Assembly (NCBI GenBank): GCA_038373885.1
Contig: JAWZYV010000136.1
Span: 1 to 64,000, forward strand
Length of the DNA stretch: 64,000 nucleotides
Source of the DNA: Cheiracanthium punctorium
Lineage: Eukaryota; Arthropoda; Arachnida; Araneae; Cheiracanthiidae
Reading direction: 5' to 3'
Within the stretch, counting starts at the first letter, position 1; the number at the start of each line of letters is the position of its first letter. This document shows positions 1 through 12,510 of this stretch, one piece after another. The position numbers were made by a program, and so were the translations under genes. The notes under the pieces are model-generated. The model did no database searches. It was not told where the DNA came from and worked only from the letters and a program-made list of their open reading frames with translations.

Positions 1-3000
1 AAACTAAAATACTAAAGACGCAACTTTTCCACCCTACGCCAAAATTGATTTCGAAAAAAAAAAAATTTTTCCTATCTTTTCGATCCACCCTATTAAGCAA
101 TCTTCTTATGCGGGCCTGAAGCTTCCTTGCCCCTTCCGTAGATCCGACACCCCAGACAAAATTAAAAGAAAAAGTCCTGTCCTTCGTTACTCCTGAAATG
201 AGAGGCCATTTCTGAAATAATTTATTTTTTTGTTCATATATGATGGACGTGTTCAAAAACATTATGATTTTCTGTTCATTTATTTATTTCTGTCTCTCAA
301 CGTAAATTTTGCTTGCGGACTTTTCCGACTTATATTAAATGGCAGAGGTAATGCATTTTGTCTGTTGCAGTAGAGGGTAGGTAAAAGAGCTATTGTGAAT
401 TAGTTTGTTAACGGCAACTGAATCGATCTAAAACTGTGATAATCACAAAATATGAAAAATTGCACTTAAAAACGGGATTTCAAACAAATTGACACTTTCA
501 ATAACTACATGATTGTATGATTATTTATTATTATTCCCACTCAATTTAACGAATAAATCAACATTTTCATTAGAAAATTATTAGAATTGGTAACTTATTA
601 ATCATGTTGTCAGGTTTTTGAAATGATAGGCGTGGCTTTAGGAAGTTCAATAAATGTAATTCATTGAACTTTCACCGCCTAAATTTAGCTTAAAGAGCTC
701 ACTTGAGGAGGGAGAAAACAAATAAACCAATTAAATAAATCGATAAATTATTGAAAATTTATACAAACTAAATGAAAAATAAAATGCTTCACCTGCAGCT
801 ATAAGGCCTCATTAGACTTGACATTTTTCAGAATCTTTTTGAGAATTTTTATATTAGAAGAGACAAATTTTATAGATATTTCGTCGTTCTCTGTTTTTTA
901 ATTCGCTGGTTTTCCTAAATTAAAAAAATCTGCCATGAAACATCGGACGGATTCTGCTATCTCCTTCGCGAGCTACGCCCCCCCCCCCCCAATGAACTAT
1001 TCAATTTATCGAAACTTAACCTGTAACATGAAAATCCATATTATGCATCCCTTCTTGAAAAAACATGCTGGAAATTTTAGTACAATGTATTCCCGAAAGG
1101 TGGGTTGAGAGGAAATGTCATTGGTAATATGGGAGGTTATCTTTTACGTCCCCTCCTTCAGCTAAGCTCCCGGATACACTAAGCAATTTATTCGAACTCG
1201 AACACACATGCCTTCCTGAAAAGCCGTCACGCCTATCCCGCTAAAAAAATCAGGAATGTTGGAAACGGCCATGTGCTACATGATGCGTATACTGGCGTAC
1301 GGGGGGTGGCTTATGGGGTCAGAACACCTTTAATTTTTTTTTAAGGGCCTTATTATTAGCAATGAGAAACAGGCCTACAAAATAGGAAGGGCACTATATC
1401 TTTTATCTTGTAATTAAAAAGAAATTTGACATATTTTACGCGCAATTTCCATCGAAACCATTGTCTCAACCGACAAGTACCTTTTTATGCGTATTTTTTT
1501 TGCAAAGTTTTTATTTATTTCAAATGAAAAAATGTTACTGCCTAGAAAAAGCTGTACAATCATTTTTTCAGATATGTACAGACAACCAAAAATTTTTTAA
1601 GGCAAAATAAAGGAAGTTATATTTTGAATTTCACTTATGTTCCATAAAAGAAAATGGCGCAATCGCTTTAAAAGTGCGGGTGAGCGCTATACGCAGTTCT
1701 CCGCGAACGTTACAGGGTAGAGTAACAGTAGAGCCCAGTACAGTATAAGACGATCATAGACTAGTGTCATATTATTTTCAATTAGGAGTTTTTTCGTACG
1801 GGGCCTGGAACAAGAAAGTTCGTTAACCTCACACTCCCATCCCTCCCTTGCCTAATACCCTATTTCGTATTTTAGAGGTATTAGGCTATTTCAAACGACT
1901 CAGAAGTGTTATATATTGTTAAGGGTTACAAAATGAATCTCTCCGTCGAAAATAGTGTCGGTATCATTTATAGTTCTGCTATAGGAACACTCAAAGTGTC
2001 AAAAACAAACCCTGAATTGAGTGTCAAAAGTTATCAAAGTGTCAAAAACAAATCTTTCAAATTGAACCCAGCTTGGCGATATCGGAAATATTTAGCTAGC
2101 CTTAGTATTACTGTAGTATTGTATCTCTTTCAAACAAAATAAGTTTCGATGAAGTGCGCCGAAAATTTTTTTGATTTAACAGACGTGCAAGAAGTCATCT
2201 GTTACCCAAGTCAGGTTTTTAAAAATGTTTATTAAACGATTTTAAACTCGACTGATGATTTTTCTCTTTATAAGTTATCGCTCATTCCAGAGTTTAAGTT
2301 TTCGGCCACCCCCCAATAAAAGTTCTGGCTACGCTACTGATGCAGATTTAATTATTATTACAGAAGAATTCATAATCATTTCAGAAAAGGATGCATTATT
2401 TAAAATTTTAAGGAAATTTTTTGTTTACTGTTTAGGAGCTTAAATTCTGCTTTTCTCTCCCACCGAAAGTCATAACCTTTTCTTACAAATGATGTGGGCG
2501 TACACATCAGGAAGAGGTTTCCGCCTACATGAGTGATCGCTTGAACTGAAAATTCTTCATGATGGGGCTTTTATTTTTTCAGTATAAGCCGAATTAAACA
2601 TTACTTTCAAAAAGGCACGACGTATTATTTAAATTTCCTGTTGACTGTTTGTGAAACTTAAAAATGTGTGTCCCTCTTGCAATTGGAGAGGGCGTAAACA
2701 ATAAGGAAAAGTTCCTTCCTACAACGTGCAGCCAGTCGAACAGTTCCGTTTACAAATTAATAGGCGTCGCAGGACTTTTGAGCAGCTTTAAAAACAAACT
2801 GAAAGTGTTAAACACCCATTCTCCCATTTCTTTAAAACCACCCTACATATATTTTGAAAATGAGATGTAAAATTTTGTTCCTGACTACATCCAAATACGC
2901 TTGTATTTTTGTTGTGAAGGTAATAAAAAGGGAAGAACAAAGCCTAAGGGTTAATAGGAGTTTAATGGATTTTTAAAAGGCAGCAGCAGTAAGAGGATAC

Positions 3001-3596
3001 AATACAACTGAGGAAAGCTTTCGAAAAAAGAAACGACCTTAGTTGACATAGGCTTGCGACAGTGATTCGGTAGAATGGAAATTTTCTGCATTTGTAGAAT
3101 CACTGCAACAAACATGTAAGTGGGCTCCGGACATCCCCAGGTCCTTCTCACATCCATCCACTTTCGTTTTCCGATTGAAATGTAAGCGTATCATTTCACG
3201 AATGTTTAAAATAAAAATGAAAGTACTAACAATGTACTTTTTAAATATTTAAATATTAAATCTGGCCTGCAAATTGGATTAATTCTTATCTGAAAAATTT
3301 CCCAACGAATGAATGAGAAGACCCCGAAGGGGGAGGGGGGGTCACCGGTTCCCCTACAGGTGGCACATGCCCCCTGAGCCCCTGCTGCAGCCACCGGGAT
3401 AACCCGTGGGGAAAAAAAAAAATGTTTTAAAATTTGCAATTGTCACGTTTACACTTTAAACAAAGTATATGAATACGAACATACGTATATAGAGATATAT
3501 ATAGGGATAATGCTTTATTAATACATTAAAATATGCACTAATTACGAAAAATAAGTCTTTAAAAAGGTATTATATACAATCTTTTGAAGCTGCAAA
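1..3596. other. Gene-free AT-rich stretch with repeat debris
   Basis: I see no coding exon here. The open frames are short, have no recognisable domain and look like chance. The stretch contains a poly-C run near 979-990. At about 2296-2340 there is a fragment ending in a GGCTACGCTACTG motif, which resembles the GTAGCCAG-type transposon ends seen elsewhere in the window. A GC-richer patch at 3320-3415 includes purine-rich runs. No transposon with two matched ends could be delimited. Confidence 0.5.
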
Positions 3597-5093
3597 TCTA
3601 TATAAATAAAGCAATGTGTAAACTGTCCGTTAGTTTGTCTGTCTGTGTGTCGCGTAGCTCCGAAACGGGTGGTCGTAGACCTACCAAATTTTGTACGGAA
3701 ATTCTCCAAGACGGGTCTCGGCACACCTCGAAGCGATTTTTTCGAAATTCGAAATAATTTAGGAGATATCGATAAAAAAACGTGTTGCAAAATGATCATT
3801 TTTGTTCTCGCAATTACGCAATTGTAACCCCGCAGTGGAAAGAGCGAGGTTTGAGCATATCTAGGTTGCCATGTTTGGCAAGTTTATTAAATTATTCAGA
3901 CTCTTGAAGTAAAAATAAAAGAATAACGATTTTTTTTGTTTACATTATTTGTAAGGTTATTTTTTAATTAAAATATCGTGTGCAATGTGAAATCAGAGCA
4001 GGAATGAAATGTTTTATACTCAAAAGAAAAATAGGATTTGGAAATTTTCCGAGAGTAAAATGTGCAACTTTTTAATTTGACGAAAAACAAAATGGTTGAT
4101 ATGCGATTTTGAAAAGATGATTTTAGCGCTTGGTGCAATTTAATGAGAGCGTGCTATTAAAAACAAGCGTAGTTTTTATTGAAATACGGCGTTGAATTTT
4201 AATTTTCCGTGCAGAAATAATGCAGTTATTAAGGCAATTTTAAACGATCTATATTAAGAATTTTCACTAAATTAAGTTAATTGATTTAAGTTGGGGGGGG
4301 GGGATTCCTCCAAATCGTAGGCCTACCAAATTTTGTATGGCAATTTTCCAGGACGGGTCCCGCCATATCTCAAAGCGATTTTTGCGAAATTCGAATTGAA
4401 ACATCTGTTGTTCATTGCCTTATATTTGAAGCCAAAATGTGCCCAACACCACTGTACAACTAAAAGTCGAAGCCCATTGTGAAGCAATTACAACGACCGC
4501 TCTTCTGAAAACGTGAAAAAAGTGTCAAATTCCAAAGATTTCGTTTTGTGTACATAGTTATTCTTATGTCCAAGCAGACGATTTCTTTGCTTGGCTCGAT
4601 TTCCTCTGATCAATACTGGATTTATTAGGGAGAAGAAAAATTAAACTGCGTAATCTAGAAAAACAATTTTAAAGCCTTTATAAATAGCGCAGCCTTATCT
4701 CTTTTCTTTTTGTAAAGGGTTGCATGACGTAATTTTAAAATTAAAAAAAATGTCCAATTCATGTAGTGTCTGAGGTATTTAACGCTAAAACGTAAACCTA
4801 AAAGACAGCATGATGCGGAAATAAGACATTTTGAAAGTGAGAAGTTCAATGCAAACGGTCTAACTTTTCACTTTTTTGATACCGAATGACGCTGACATAG
4901 TTTGTTTTTTTTTGCGTGTGTGTGTGTCATTATATTGCAATGATCTCAGGCTAGTACATATATGATGCAAACTTTAAGTCAAGAGTGAAATAATTTTGCT
5001 TTTTCTAAATTCCACTTCACTGGAATTAATTCGAATTACACATGTGAGGAAAAATTTCGTTTCCTACCGTACGAAGAACGGGCACGCAGCTAG
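3597..5093 (+). mobile_element. Non-autonomous Helitron
   Basis: A 1.5-kb element with Helitron hallmarks. The 5' end starts with TC (TCTATATAAATAAAG) directly after an A. The 3' end has a short GC-rich hairpin (CCGTACGAAGAACGGG) about 10 bases before a terminal CTAG at 5090-5093, followed by T. Insertion between A and T without target-site duplication is the Helitron rule. After the 5' end comes a TGTCTGTCTGTGTGTC stretch typical of arthropod Helitrons. A block at about 3650-3740 is repeated in diverged form at 4315-4395 (both contain CCTACCAAATTTTGTA). No Rep/helicase coding sequence is present, so it would depend on an autonomous partner. Confidence 0.8.
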
Positions 5094-5830
5094 TAAAAAA
5101 TAAAATAAGGTATATATTTATTATTAATTTATTACATCCAGTAGAAGCGCCTATAACAGCATCAATCAACAAATTATTTTTGAAAGTTTTATTTCAGTAT
5201 GTGCATGGATGAAAAAGCGTTTAAAAAAAATTATATATGAAGATACATTCTGTTTAAACAAAAAATTAAATAATTGAAAAAGAAATTAATTTTCGACAAT
5301 TTTAATGTCTGTTTAATGCATACAGAGAAAAATTTACAGGGATTTTTTTTGGACTTATTTTGGAAGTGATGGCTTTTATTACGGTTTCGGCTTCTAAACT
5401 CCGTTGAAATAAACGATAGATAAAAGCTTTTAGTACAGTAATTAATGTACATCTTTTTTTTTTCAAACATATCTTTGTATTTTGTAAATCTAATAATTTA
5501 GTTATTTAGAAAGTCATCTTTATTAATTGTTCTTAAAATAAAATTTTTGCTTTGAAAAAATTGTGTATGTGTTATGATAATCATATAAAGAAATGTTTCT
5601 GGATTAAAATAAATATATAAATGAAGGACTTATTCCTAACAATTGTAAACTTATGTCCGAAAAAGTGAAATTGTGTTTGGGTAGTTATGTCTGTTCTTTT
5701 TATGTAATAGATATTTAAAAACTAGAAAACTATACACATACTTTTTAAAAATCTTGTTTTACAAGGAGGAGGCACGGCCTCGGGGAAACGGATTTCAATG
5801 ATCTTTGGCACAGTGGTAGTACACCATGTG
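5094..5830. other. Intergenic AT-rich sequence, nothing recognised
   Basis: About 740 bases between the Helitron 3' end and the start of the hAT element at 5831. It is AT-rich with poly-T tracts and no convincing open frame or repeat end. Confidence 0.45.
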
Positions 5831-6282
5831 CAGGGCCGGATTTCCCATAAGGCCAACCTAGGGCGCAGAACAATCACGGATGAGGAAAAGGACTGGAAGG
5901 GAGAAACAGCAACGACTTACTTTAAGTGATTATTGCCCAAGAAAAACACGTTTATGGCTTCCAAAAAATTCCTTTTTTCCCTAGCACAATTTCTTTTCTA
6001 TAGAAAACCCATGTGTGGAGATCCATTACCCCCTCCCCCCCTCACAGACACAGAATTGCTCGCAGAGCACGCCAGCACAGACCATGTCCAGGTCGACGAC
6101 GAGTGTCGCAGAACTAAGAGATCCGCTGCAGAACAATCACATTGAGGAAAGGGGGGGTACCTGAGAGAACAATTATTCAAAATCAGTTATCATAGAAAAG
6201 GCGTCGGACCGTCTGTGCTCTTCCGATATCCCAACGTTCCCGAAAAAAGACCCACACCATACACACGCATAGAACGGTAAAT

Positions 6283-6402
6283 ATGCCTGCTCGAGAAAAA
6301 GTCTGTTGCTTTCAGTGTAATCCGTCTATAATTTTAAAAAATTTGAAAACGCATTATCAACGCTTTCATCCAAAATATATCGGTGAAACATCGCGCAATT
6401 AA
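6283..6402 (+). pseudogene. Fragment of zinc-finger N-terminus of a hAT-like transposase
   Basis: A 39-codon frame from an ATG encodes CCFQC, then LKNLKTHYQRFHPKY, a Cys-Cys-His-His arrangement like the BED/C2H2-type fingers at the N-terminus of many hAT transposases. The frame stops at 6400-6402. A different frame then continues to 6613 with charged, non-repetitive residues (it includes SISGFLIPSKRSPEKVHSDS), which suggests a frameshifted continuation of the same ancestral protein. Its position inside an element with hAT ends and an 8-bp TSD supports the reading. No catalytic (DDE) region is visible downstream, so this is a dead remnant. Assignment to hAT rests on context. Confidence 0.45.
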
Positions 6403-6656
6403 TGAAACGAGCATTTCTGGCTTCCTAATTCCATCTAAAAGATCGCCAGAAAAAGTGCATTCTGATTCTGATATGCTATCTATAAAAATGCCGAGAACAG
6501 AAACTGATACCGAAGTTTTGCAGAAAGTTAAACAAGATTTGACAAAGTCAAAAGAATCTTTAATCAATGTGGACACTGCTAATGAAGGTGAGCGGAAAAA
6601 ACGCCACTTTTAATAGTTTTATGATGTAACATAGTCGTTGTGTGTTAGTCTATGAG

Positions 6657-7031
6657 GCAAGGAGCGTAGCCAGAAATTTTTTTCGGGGGGTTGTACCAGA
6701 TATAATTTTGTATTGATAAACTTAATTTCTTATTGACGACAAAAATCTGAACACTCTTAATAGCTAATTTTGAGTTTCGCAAGGGGATATATCCCGATAT
6801 CTCACTCCCTGTTTACGCTCCTGCAGTGATGTTAGAAATAAGAAGGGAAGTATATTATTGTGTGTATTATTTATGGTAGGAAAGGGGGGGGGGCTTTGGG
6901 GCTCAAGCCCCCTCATACCTTTGGAGGATGATAGAAAATAACCATATGTCGGTGTCCTTTTAAGTGTCCAGAATCCATGAAAAAATACTGAGCCCCCTCT
7001 CCCCCCCGAATCGCTACGCTACTGCGCCCCT
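6657..7031. repeat. GTAGCCAG-type repeat fragment
   Basis: The left part reads CAAGGAGCGTAGCCAG followed by a G-run. The right part has a C-run and CGCTACGCTACTG. It resembles the ends of the element at 56561-57718. No clear TSD was found, so the boundaries are approximate. Confidence 0.4.
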
Positions 7032-8203
7032 ATCGGATTGAGGGGAGACCTAGCGTTGAGCTATTACTTATTATTACTGGTTTTCTTTTTATAAGTGCAA
7101 GAGTTTATTCTGATTCATGGTAATTTATCTTGTTAGCTCTTTGTTTTTAAATAATAAATTTTAGAATAAGGAAAATTTATAAGTATATATAAATATTTTA
7201 TTTTTGAAAATATTCAATTTAAATATTGGTATTCTTATTTTAAAGATGCCTTTTTAAAAATTAAATTATTGTATTACTAAGTCAAAAACAATTTTTTTAA
7301 AATCTTCTTTAAATGTTAGTGTAATTGTAATATTTTTAAATGCTGAAAAAAATCAGCAACACTTTTTAAAGGAAACTCGTTTAAAATGATTTAAAACTCA
7401 CTTCTTAAAATGTAAAATATCGGCTATATATAACTGTGATAAAAAATTAATAGTTAAGTAGTTTTGTTAGAATAGTTTTAATAATTATGTTTACTATTTT
7501 TGATACTGAAAAGCTTATTGCCCTTCACAGACTTTGATTAAACATCTATAGCTTTCTTATGAGAAAGCTTAAACTTTCTACATCACGTCATTAATGCAAG
7601 GGAGTATACTTTACTTATTGGGAATTTCTGTAAGTGGGCTGTATAAAATGTAAAAGTTTGTATTTATTTACATTTAATTTCCTGAAAATTTTATTCGACA
7701 CCATAAAGTAATTTTGTAATTAATTATATACGTCTAAGATCAATATTTAAAGAAGAAAATCCAAGAAAATAAGTGCTATTACAGTATTCACTTTATCTGC
7801 AAAAAATCATCTGATCGCTGACATTAACGATAACTCTTTGTGATTTAAACGAAGCAATTTTCTGGTTTTATTTGATCCAGTCTTCCAATTTCTGAACCAA
7901 CTTCGAATGTTGTGGATGTGGTAAGAATACCTGTGTGTTGTAGTGCTAAAATTTTTTCCCCCGGAACGCGTGCTCGCGGCGGGGGGGGGGGGGGGGGAGG
8001 ACAAGTTTATAACAACTCATCATAAAATCCCGCTTTTTATGTCAGTAACCAGTATATAGAGACTGTGGATAATTTTGAAAACGTCCTTATTCACCTTAAC
8101 AAAGTGAACAGTTAAGTGTAAAGCAATGCAAAATTTTTTGGGAGAGGATAATTTATAAAAAAAAAAGTTCATTTTACCTATCCAAAGTGTCTAATAAAGC
8201 AGA

Positions 8204-8330
8204 ATGTTACCCTTTAACAATCGCTTGGGGAGGCTGAAGCTTCCCCAAGCGATACTTAAAGCGTCCAAGCCCCCCCAAGCCCAGCGTCCAAATCCCCAAG
8301 CGATACCAAGCATCCTTACCCTAGATCCGC
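8204..8330. repeat. Hairpin and CCCCAAGCG-type short repeats
   Basis: ATCGCTTGGGGA and TCCCCAAGCGAT (8220-8252) form a 12-bp-arm hairpin. CCCCAAGC-type units are then reiterated several times to about 8310. The repeat is followed by CCCTAGATCCGCCACTG, which resembles the terminus of another hAT family. Confidence 0.5.
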
Positions 8331-8594
8331 CACTGGCTGGTGGGGTGGAGAGTCACAGATTTCATTGCCTGCAATGTTACCACCACGTTTAACATCGGTT
8401 CCTTTTGTTATCGATATCGTGATTCTGAGAATATAGTGGTTCTATGTATTTTCTTATTTGCATCCATCATGTGGTTATGTTTATTTTCTTCAGACTCAGG
8501 GACCAAAAAAGGCAGAGTCGTTTTTAACCTCCCGGGCACCCTAGGCATTTAAAATTGTTACGCACCCCTTCCTGCCAGTTTTGGTTAAGGGAAA

Positions 8595-8710
8595 ATCTCT
8601 CCCTTTCTAATGGAGAATCTAAGAATCTCCCTTTCTAAAGGAAATCTCTCCCTTTCTAAGAAAAATCTCTCCCTTAGAAAGGACCCTCACTCCTTAGAAA
8701 GACCCTCTCG
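8595..8710. repeat. Minisatellite of TCTCCCTTTCTAA-like units
   Basis: About five imperfect units of roughly 20 bases built around TCTCCCTTTCTAA. The last units are partly inverted (CTCCTTAGAAAG). Confidence 0.6.
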
Positions 8711-9403
8711 GAGGGCACCCTACCCATTATCTACCACCTATGGATCCACCGTGTCCCGGACTGGCAACCGGCAGGCGTAAGTATAGGACAGTAATTCGCT
8801 ATAATTTTATTTTTTTCTCTTTTTACGCCCTACAATTTTTTGAGCCCTAGGCGTGTGCCTAACGTGCCTATGCGGAAAAGCGGCCCTGCAGAAAGGGCAG
8901 GGGATTGAATTTCTAATTGACTAAGACTCAGTTATCAGTTCATTGGGATTATTTCAACTATAAAGGTATTCATAGAATTGGATAGGGAATATTGTTAGTG
9001 CGAGTAGGCTATAAAAGAATTTTTTTTTCTTTTTAAGATCCACAACAACAAAATAATTATCTTATCTTATTTGGGTTCCGGAACGCCGTTCCGGCTCACA
9101 AAAAAGTACCGGAATGCTGTTCCGGCTCCACTACACCCCTGAGAATACTGATGGACGTTTGACGTGTCCAAAAATCGCACGAGGTTTACAATGCAATCCT
9201 CTGTTTTGCGATGACTTTTCATAAGTTTCTCAAAACTGAACTGTTTCGACTCTTTAAATGGTAAAATTCAGGGTCTTTCTATCGAAATGATAATAGATAA
9301 TGTAAATTATCTGACAATCTTAAAAAAAAACTGTACTTTATAAAATACTTTTTTACGTGACATATAGTATTGATGAGAAAAAACGAATTACTATGCATAT
9401 TAA

Positions 9404-9561
9404 CAGGGCCTGATTAACACTTTCTGATACTGTAGGCCAGCTATCATTTCGAGCCCCTCCCCTTCCACAAGTATAAATAATAAGTATTGTAGTTTTGAGG
9501 CCCCTAGACTTTTTTTACTGTAGGCCCGAGCCTTATGGGCCTATTCGGTAATCAGGCTCTG
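9404..9561. mobile_element. hAT-type MITE, 158 bp
   Basis: Ends CAGGGCCTGATTA and TAATCAGGCTCTG are inverted repeats. They are flanked by the perfect 8-bp TSD CATATTAA (9396-9403 and 9562-9569). It is nested in the larger hAT element and related by its ends to the MITE at 32503-32684. Confidence 0.8.
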
Positions 9562-9761
9562 CATATTAAATTGAAATTACTGATCAATTTTTCGAGGGGG
9601 GTGGGCGCAATTATGGCCTTTGGACTAGGGCGCAAAAATGTGTAAATTCGGCCCTGACCATGTGAATATACTACGTGTAAAATACTAAGACGCAATACTC
9701 AAATACAGTCGAGAAAAATTAATATTTATTTTCGAACCACTTCACTAAAACTTGATTGAGC

Positions 9762-9830
9762 GCCGTAGTGCAATGGTTATAAGGGTGGTCTACTACTCTG
9801 GGGTTCCAGGTTCGAATCTTGGGCTGCGGT
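9762..9830 (+). other. tRNA-like sequence (SINE head or tRNA relic)
   Basis: This 69-base stretch has an A-box-like TAGTGCAATGG and a perfect internal B box GGTTCGAATC. A TΨC-type arm closes with CCAGG/CTTGG. The first seven bases (GCCGTAG) can pair fully with CTGCGGT at the end, allowing G-U pairs. The D arm does not fold canonically and the spacing to an anticodon arm is irregular. I therefore favour a tRNA-derived SINE head or a tRNA relic over a working tRNA gene, and I assign no anticodon. Confidence 0.45.
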
Positions 9831-9864
9831 AGCGTTTGTTTTCCATTCACTCCGTTTCTAAATA

Positions 9865-10000
9865 CGAGGTCCGGCTATTAATTTCCAGGACTGACGTAAC
9901 TGTAGGAAACGAAAAGCCGGAAGATGGCGCTAGTGATTGCATATTGAAGAGCGTTTTCTTGCGCATGTGCAGTGCAACCGGCGTCATTCTGAATTAAGTG
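9865..10000 (+). mobile_element. Mariner-like 5' end fragment
   Basis: After a TA dinucleotide the sequence reads CGAGGTCCGGCTATTAA and continues through CCAGGACTGACG. This resembles the TACGAGG-type terminal inverted repeat of arthropod mariner elements. No matching 3' end or transposase frame was found, so the fragment is truncated and its right limit is a guess. Confidence 0.4.
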
Positions 10001-10355
10001 GTTCTCATTAGAGCCCCTGGAATAATGTGGGCCAGCTCACCAGCGGCCATCTTGGAACCAGGGATTCGGCTGGCCGACGTATTTAGCGCACTCCTCGCTG
10101 CGTTGGCGCGTTTACGATATCCCGTCATTTCACTCATAATTTAAGTTGTTCAAGCTAGATTTCGAAACTGAAAAACCTGCAACTTGAGCAAGCATTTTTA
10201 GTTTAGCGGACACCGATAAAAAATAACATACAGGATAAAAGTAATATTTGAAAAAATGCAATGTTAGCATTTATTGAAATAAAAAAAAACTGTCATAAAA
10301 TAACATTAGTTAAAAATATTTTTTTAAAAATACATTATTTATGAATAACAGTAAT

Positions 10356-10406
<51 letters not shown>

Positions 10407-11513
10407 AGTATTTTACAATAGAAAAAACTTAAATTCTACATTTTAGACCTTAACTATTGTATATAAATTGTAAACAATAGAAAAAAAATCGTCTTTTGAA
10501 GCAAAAACAATCAAATCATGTGCTTTTGACTTTGCCTGCTTGCTGGAACTTTGAACATTTGGATTGACAGCAATGGAGTTTGCAAAAGAAGTGAAGGGAA
10601 AAAAAAAATTGTATTTTAAATTTGTACTAAAGTGCTTCATATTAAAATCGCATCATAATTCATGTGTTTACCCCATTTGCTTTCCTTGTTCCCTTATGTC
10701 AGCAAGTGTTTTATAATCCATGTGTGTGCCGTGCCTATCTTTATTGCACCATAAAACCCTTTAGAATTAACATCCATAATAAAAGCACCTACTAATACTG
10801 CTTTACAATATTTGTCAGGCATATTCTAACTATACTTCACCCTTATAACAATGGTAATATTTTACCAAATACAGAAAATATTGTTGAGCTGGGTACGGTT
10901 ATGGAAACTTAAGATTTGGCTTTTTGACGTATGTTGGCCGACATTACATTATTTATTTTAATTTTTTACTTTAACACTATATTCAATGCATTGTGTTACA
11001 TTAATAGTGGACTTCTGTTCTATGGGCAAGTGGTAGAGAATATTTTGACATTAAAAGAAGGTTGTAACTATAATCTAAGTCATAACAGAATTCAGCTGCA
11101 TTTGTAATTGAAAAAAATATTGCATTTGGGGACTGTCCCCACAAAACAGTTTAGTTAGGTTAAGTTGACCAAAAAAGTTATGGAAATTTGGTAAACTCAA
11201 CCTAACTATAGATCATGGCGGTCAAGCCAGTTTAAGTGTTTTGTGTGTGAAATGCATATGAATTACTTAAAAACCTTCGCAAGCATCTTGTGAGGGTTTC
11301 TACGTTTGCATGCCTTTTCACTTGCAATTTTTTTTCCTCGTAAAGCATAATACATGAATCAGACTATAAGCGGGATTTCGCAACTTTATTTGTGAAGGTT
11401 ATAAAAGGCAACAATAGAAATTGATAATCATGCAATCTGATTGGCCGATGCCTTCAGAATCCCTTTTTTCATCACTTCCGTATCATATAAATTTTCCAAA
11501 AGGCAAACACTCA
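10001..11513. other. Gene-free stretch with a long poly-A run
   Basis: No supported gene. Contains a 46-base A run at 10360-10405, possibly a retroposon tail or a microsatellite. A YY1-like GGCCATCTTGG occurs near 10046. Short inverted AACCTAACT motifs occur around 11150-11205. Confidence 0.45.
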
Positions 11514-12510
11514 CGGGGCTCATTCTAGTAGGCAGGGTTCAGCACCCTGATGCCCTTTTAGTAAAAGAAAAATGAAAAAATGCACCCTGCTGTCCTTTGA
11601 TACAAGTTAGCACTTGATGATGAAAAACTGGCCCTTCTTTGCCCTTGAAGTTTTTTTTTTGTTTGTTTGTTTGTTTCTCTTTCCATATATATATTACTCT
11701 CTACCATACTTCTTCAGCACTTTTATCTGTTCAGTTGGGGCTATAGTTTTTATTACAGTCACCTTTCCCACTTTTCGATTTGAATATTGCCAGTCTATGT
11801 TCGTGATCAGCTAATTGTTAAAATCAACAGAAGAATACTTATAATGACTGTAAGATAATGCAGAAAAAAAAAAAATAGCTATCAATGTTGTCTATTTTCA
11901 ACTTTTGACCAACTGAAGTATTATGAGCTAGGTGTTAAAAATTTAGGAACTTTTTCTCCACTTTCTAATCTGCTTCCCAAGTGAAGAAAACACCAGGATT
12001 CTTTACGTAGTCAAATTTTTGTTGATGATTCTGAAAAAGCTGATCAATAAATTTTTTCTTTTTTTATTAAGATTGGCTTCTTATGCAAAATGTTTACTTA
12101 ATCAAACACTCTCTTGTCTGTTAGGTATATTTGGGTGATTGCTTTTGTTATTAAAAAGAAAAAAAGCTTTATTTATTTTTTTTTAAATGAATATTGTCAC
12201 TAACTTTAGCTATTTATAAATTGTGTTAATAAGATAAGTTAATTAACAAAGTCACTGCAAGACTAATGAACACTTTTACATTACATAGATTTATAACATG
12301 TTAATTAATATATTAATAAAGACTAGTAATTAATTTATTTATTTTACTCAGTTGGTTTAAGTTAAAAAAAAGTTTATTTTTTGTAAATTAGAAGTGCTTT
12401 TGATTGGACTGTTTAGTGCCCTTTTTAACAAATATGGTGCCCTTTTAAAATAATGATGCCGTTTTTTAAAGACTTTGCACCTTCCTTTTTCCCGCCCAGA
12501 ATTAGCTCTG
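11514..12510. mobile_element. Probable hAT-like element related to the one at 23254-26364
   Basis: The left end CGGGGCTCATTCTAG pairs imperfectly with the right end CCAGAATTAGCTCTG. Both resemble the CAGGGATCACTCTAG ends of the 3.1-kb element downstream. Inside both ends are reiterated TGCCCTTTT-like subterminal motifs, which are also present in that element. No clear TSD is visible, so this is a diverged copy. It carries no recognisable coding sequence. Confidence 0.45.

Larger units (their letters stand above)
5831..9656. mobile_element. Decayed 3.8-kb hAT element with nested insertions
   Basis: The left end reads CAGGGCCGGATTTCCC and the right end AAATTCGGCCCTG, a good inverted pair of hAT type. 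Both ends are flanked by the identical 8-bp ACCATGTG (5823-5830 and 9657-9664), the TSD length of hAT transposition. The interior is a patchwork: a zinc-finger fragment at 6283-6402, a GTAGCCAG-type fragment at 6657-7031, a hairpin and minisatellite at 8204-8710, other hAT-like ends near 8321-8337, 8880-8892 and 9111-9131, and a complete small hAT MITE at 9404-9561. I see no intact transposase. Many of the bases are probably later insertions rather than the original element. Confidence 0.75.
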
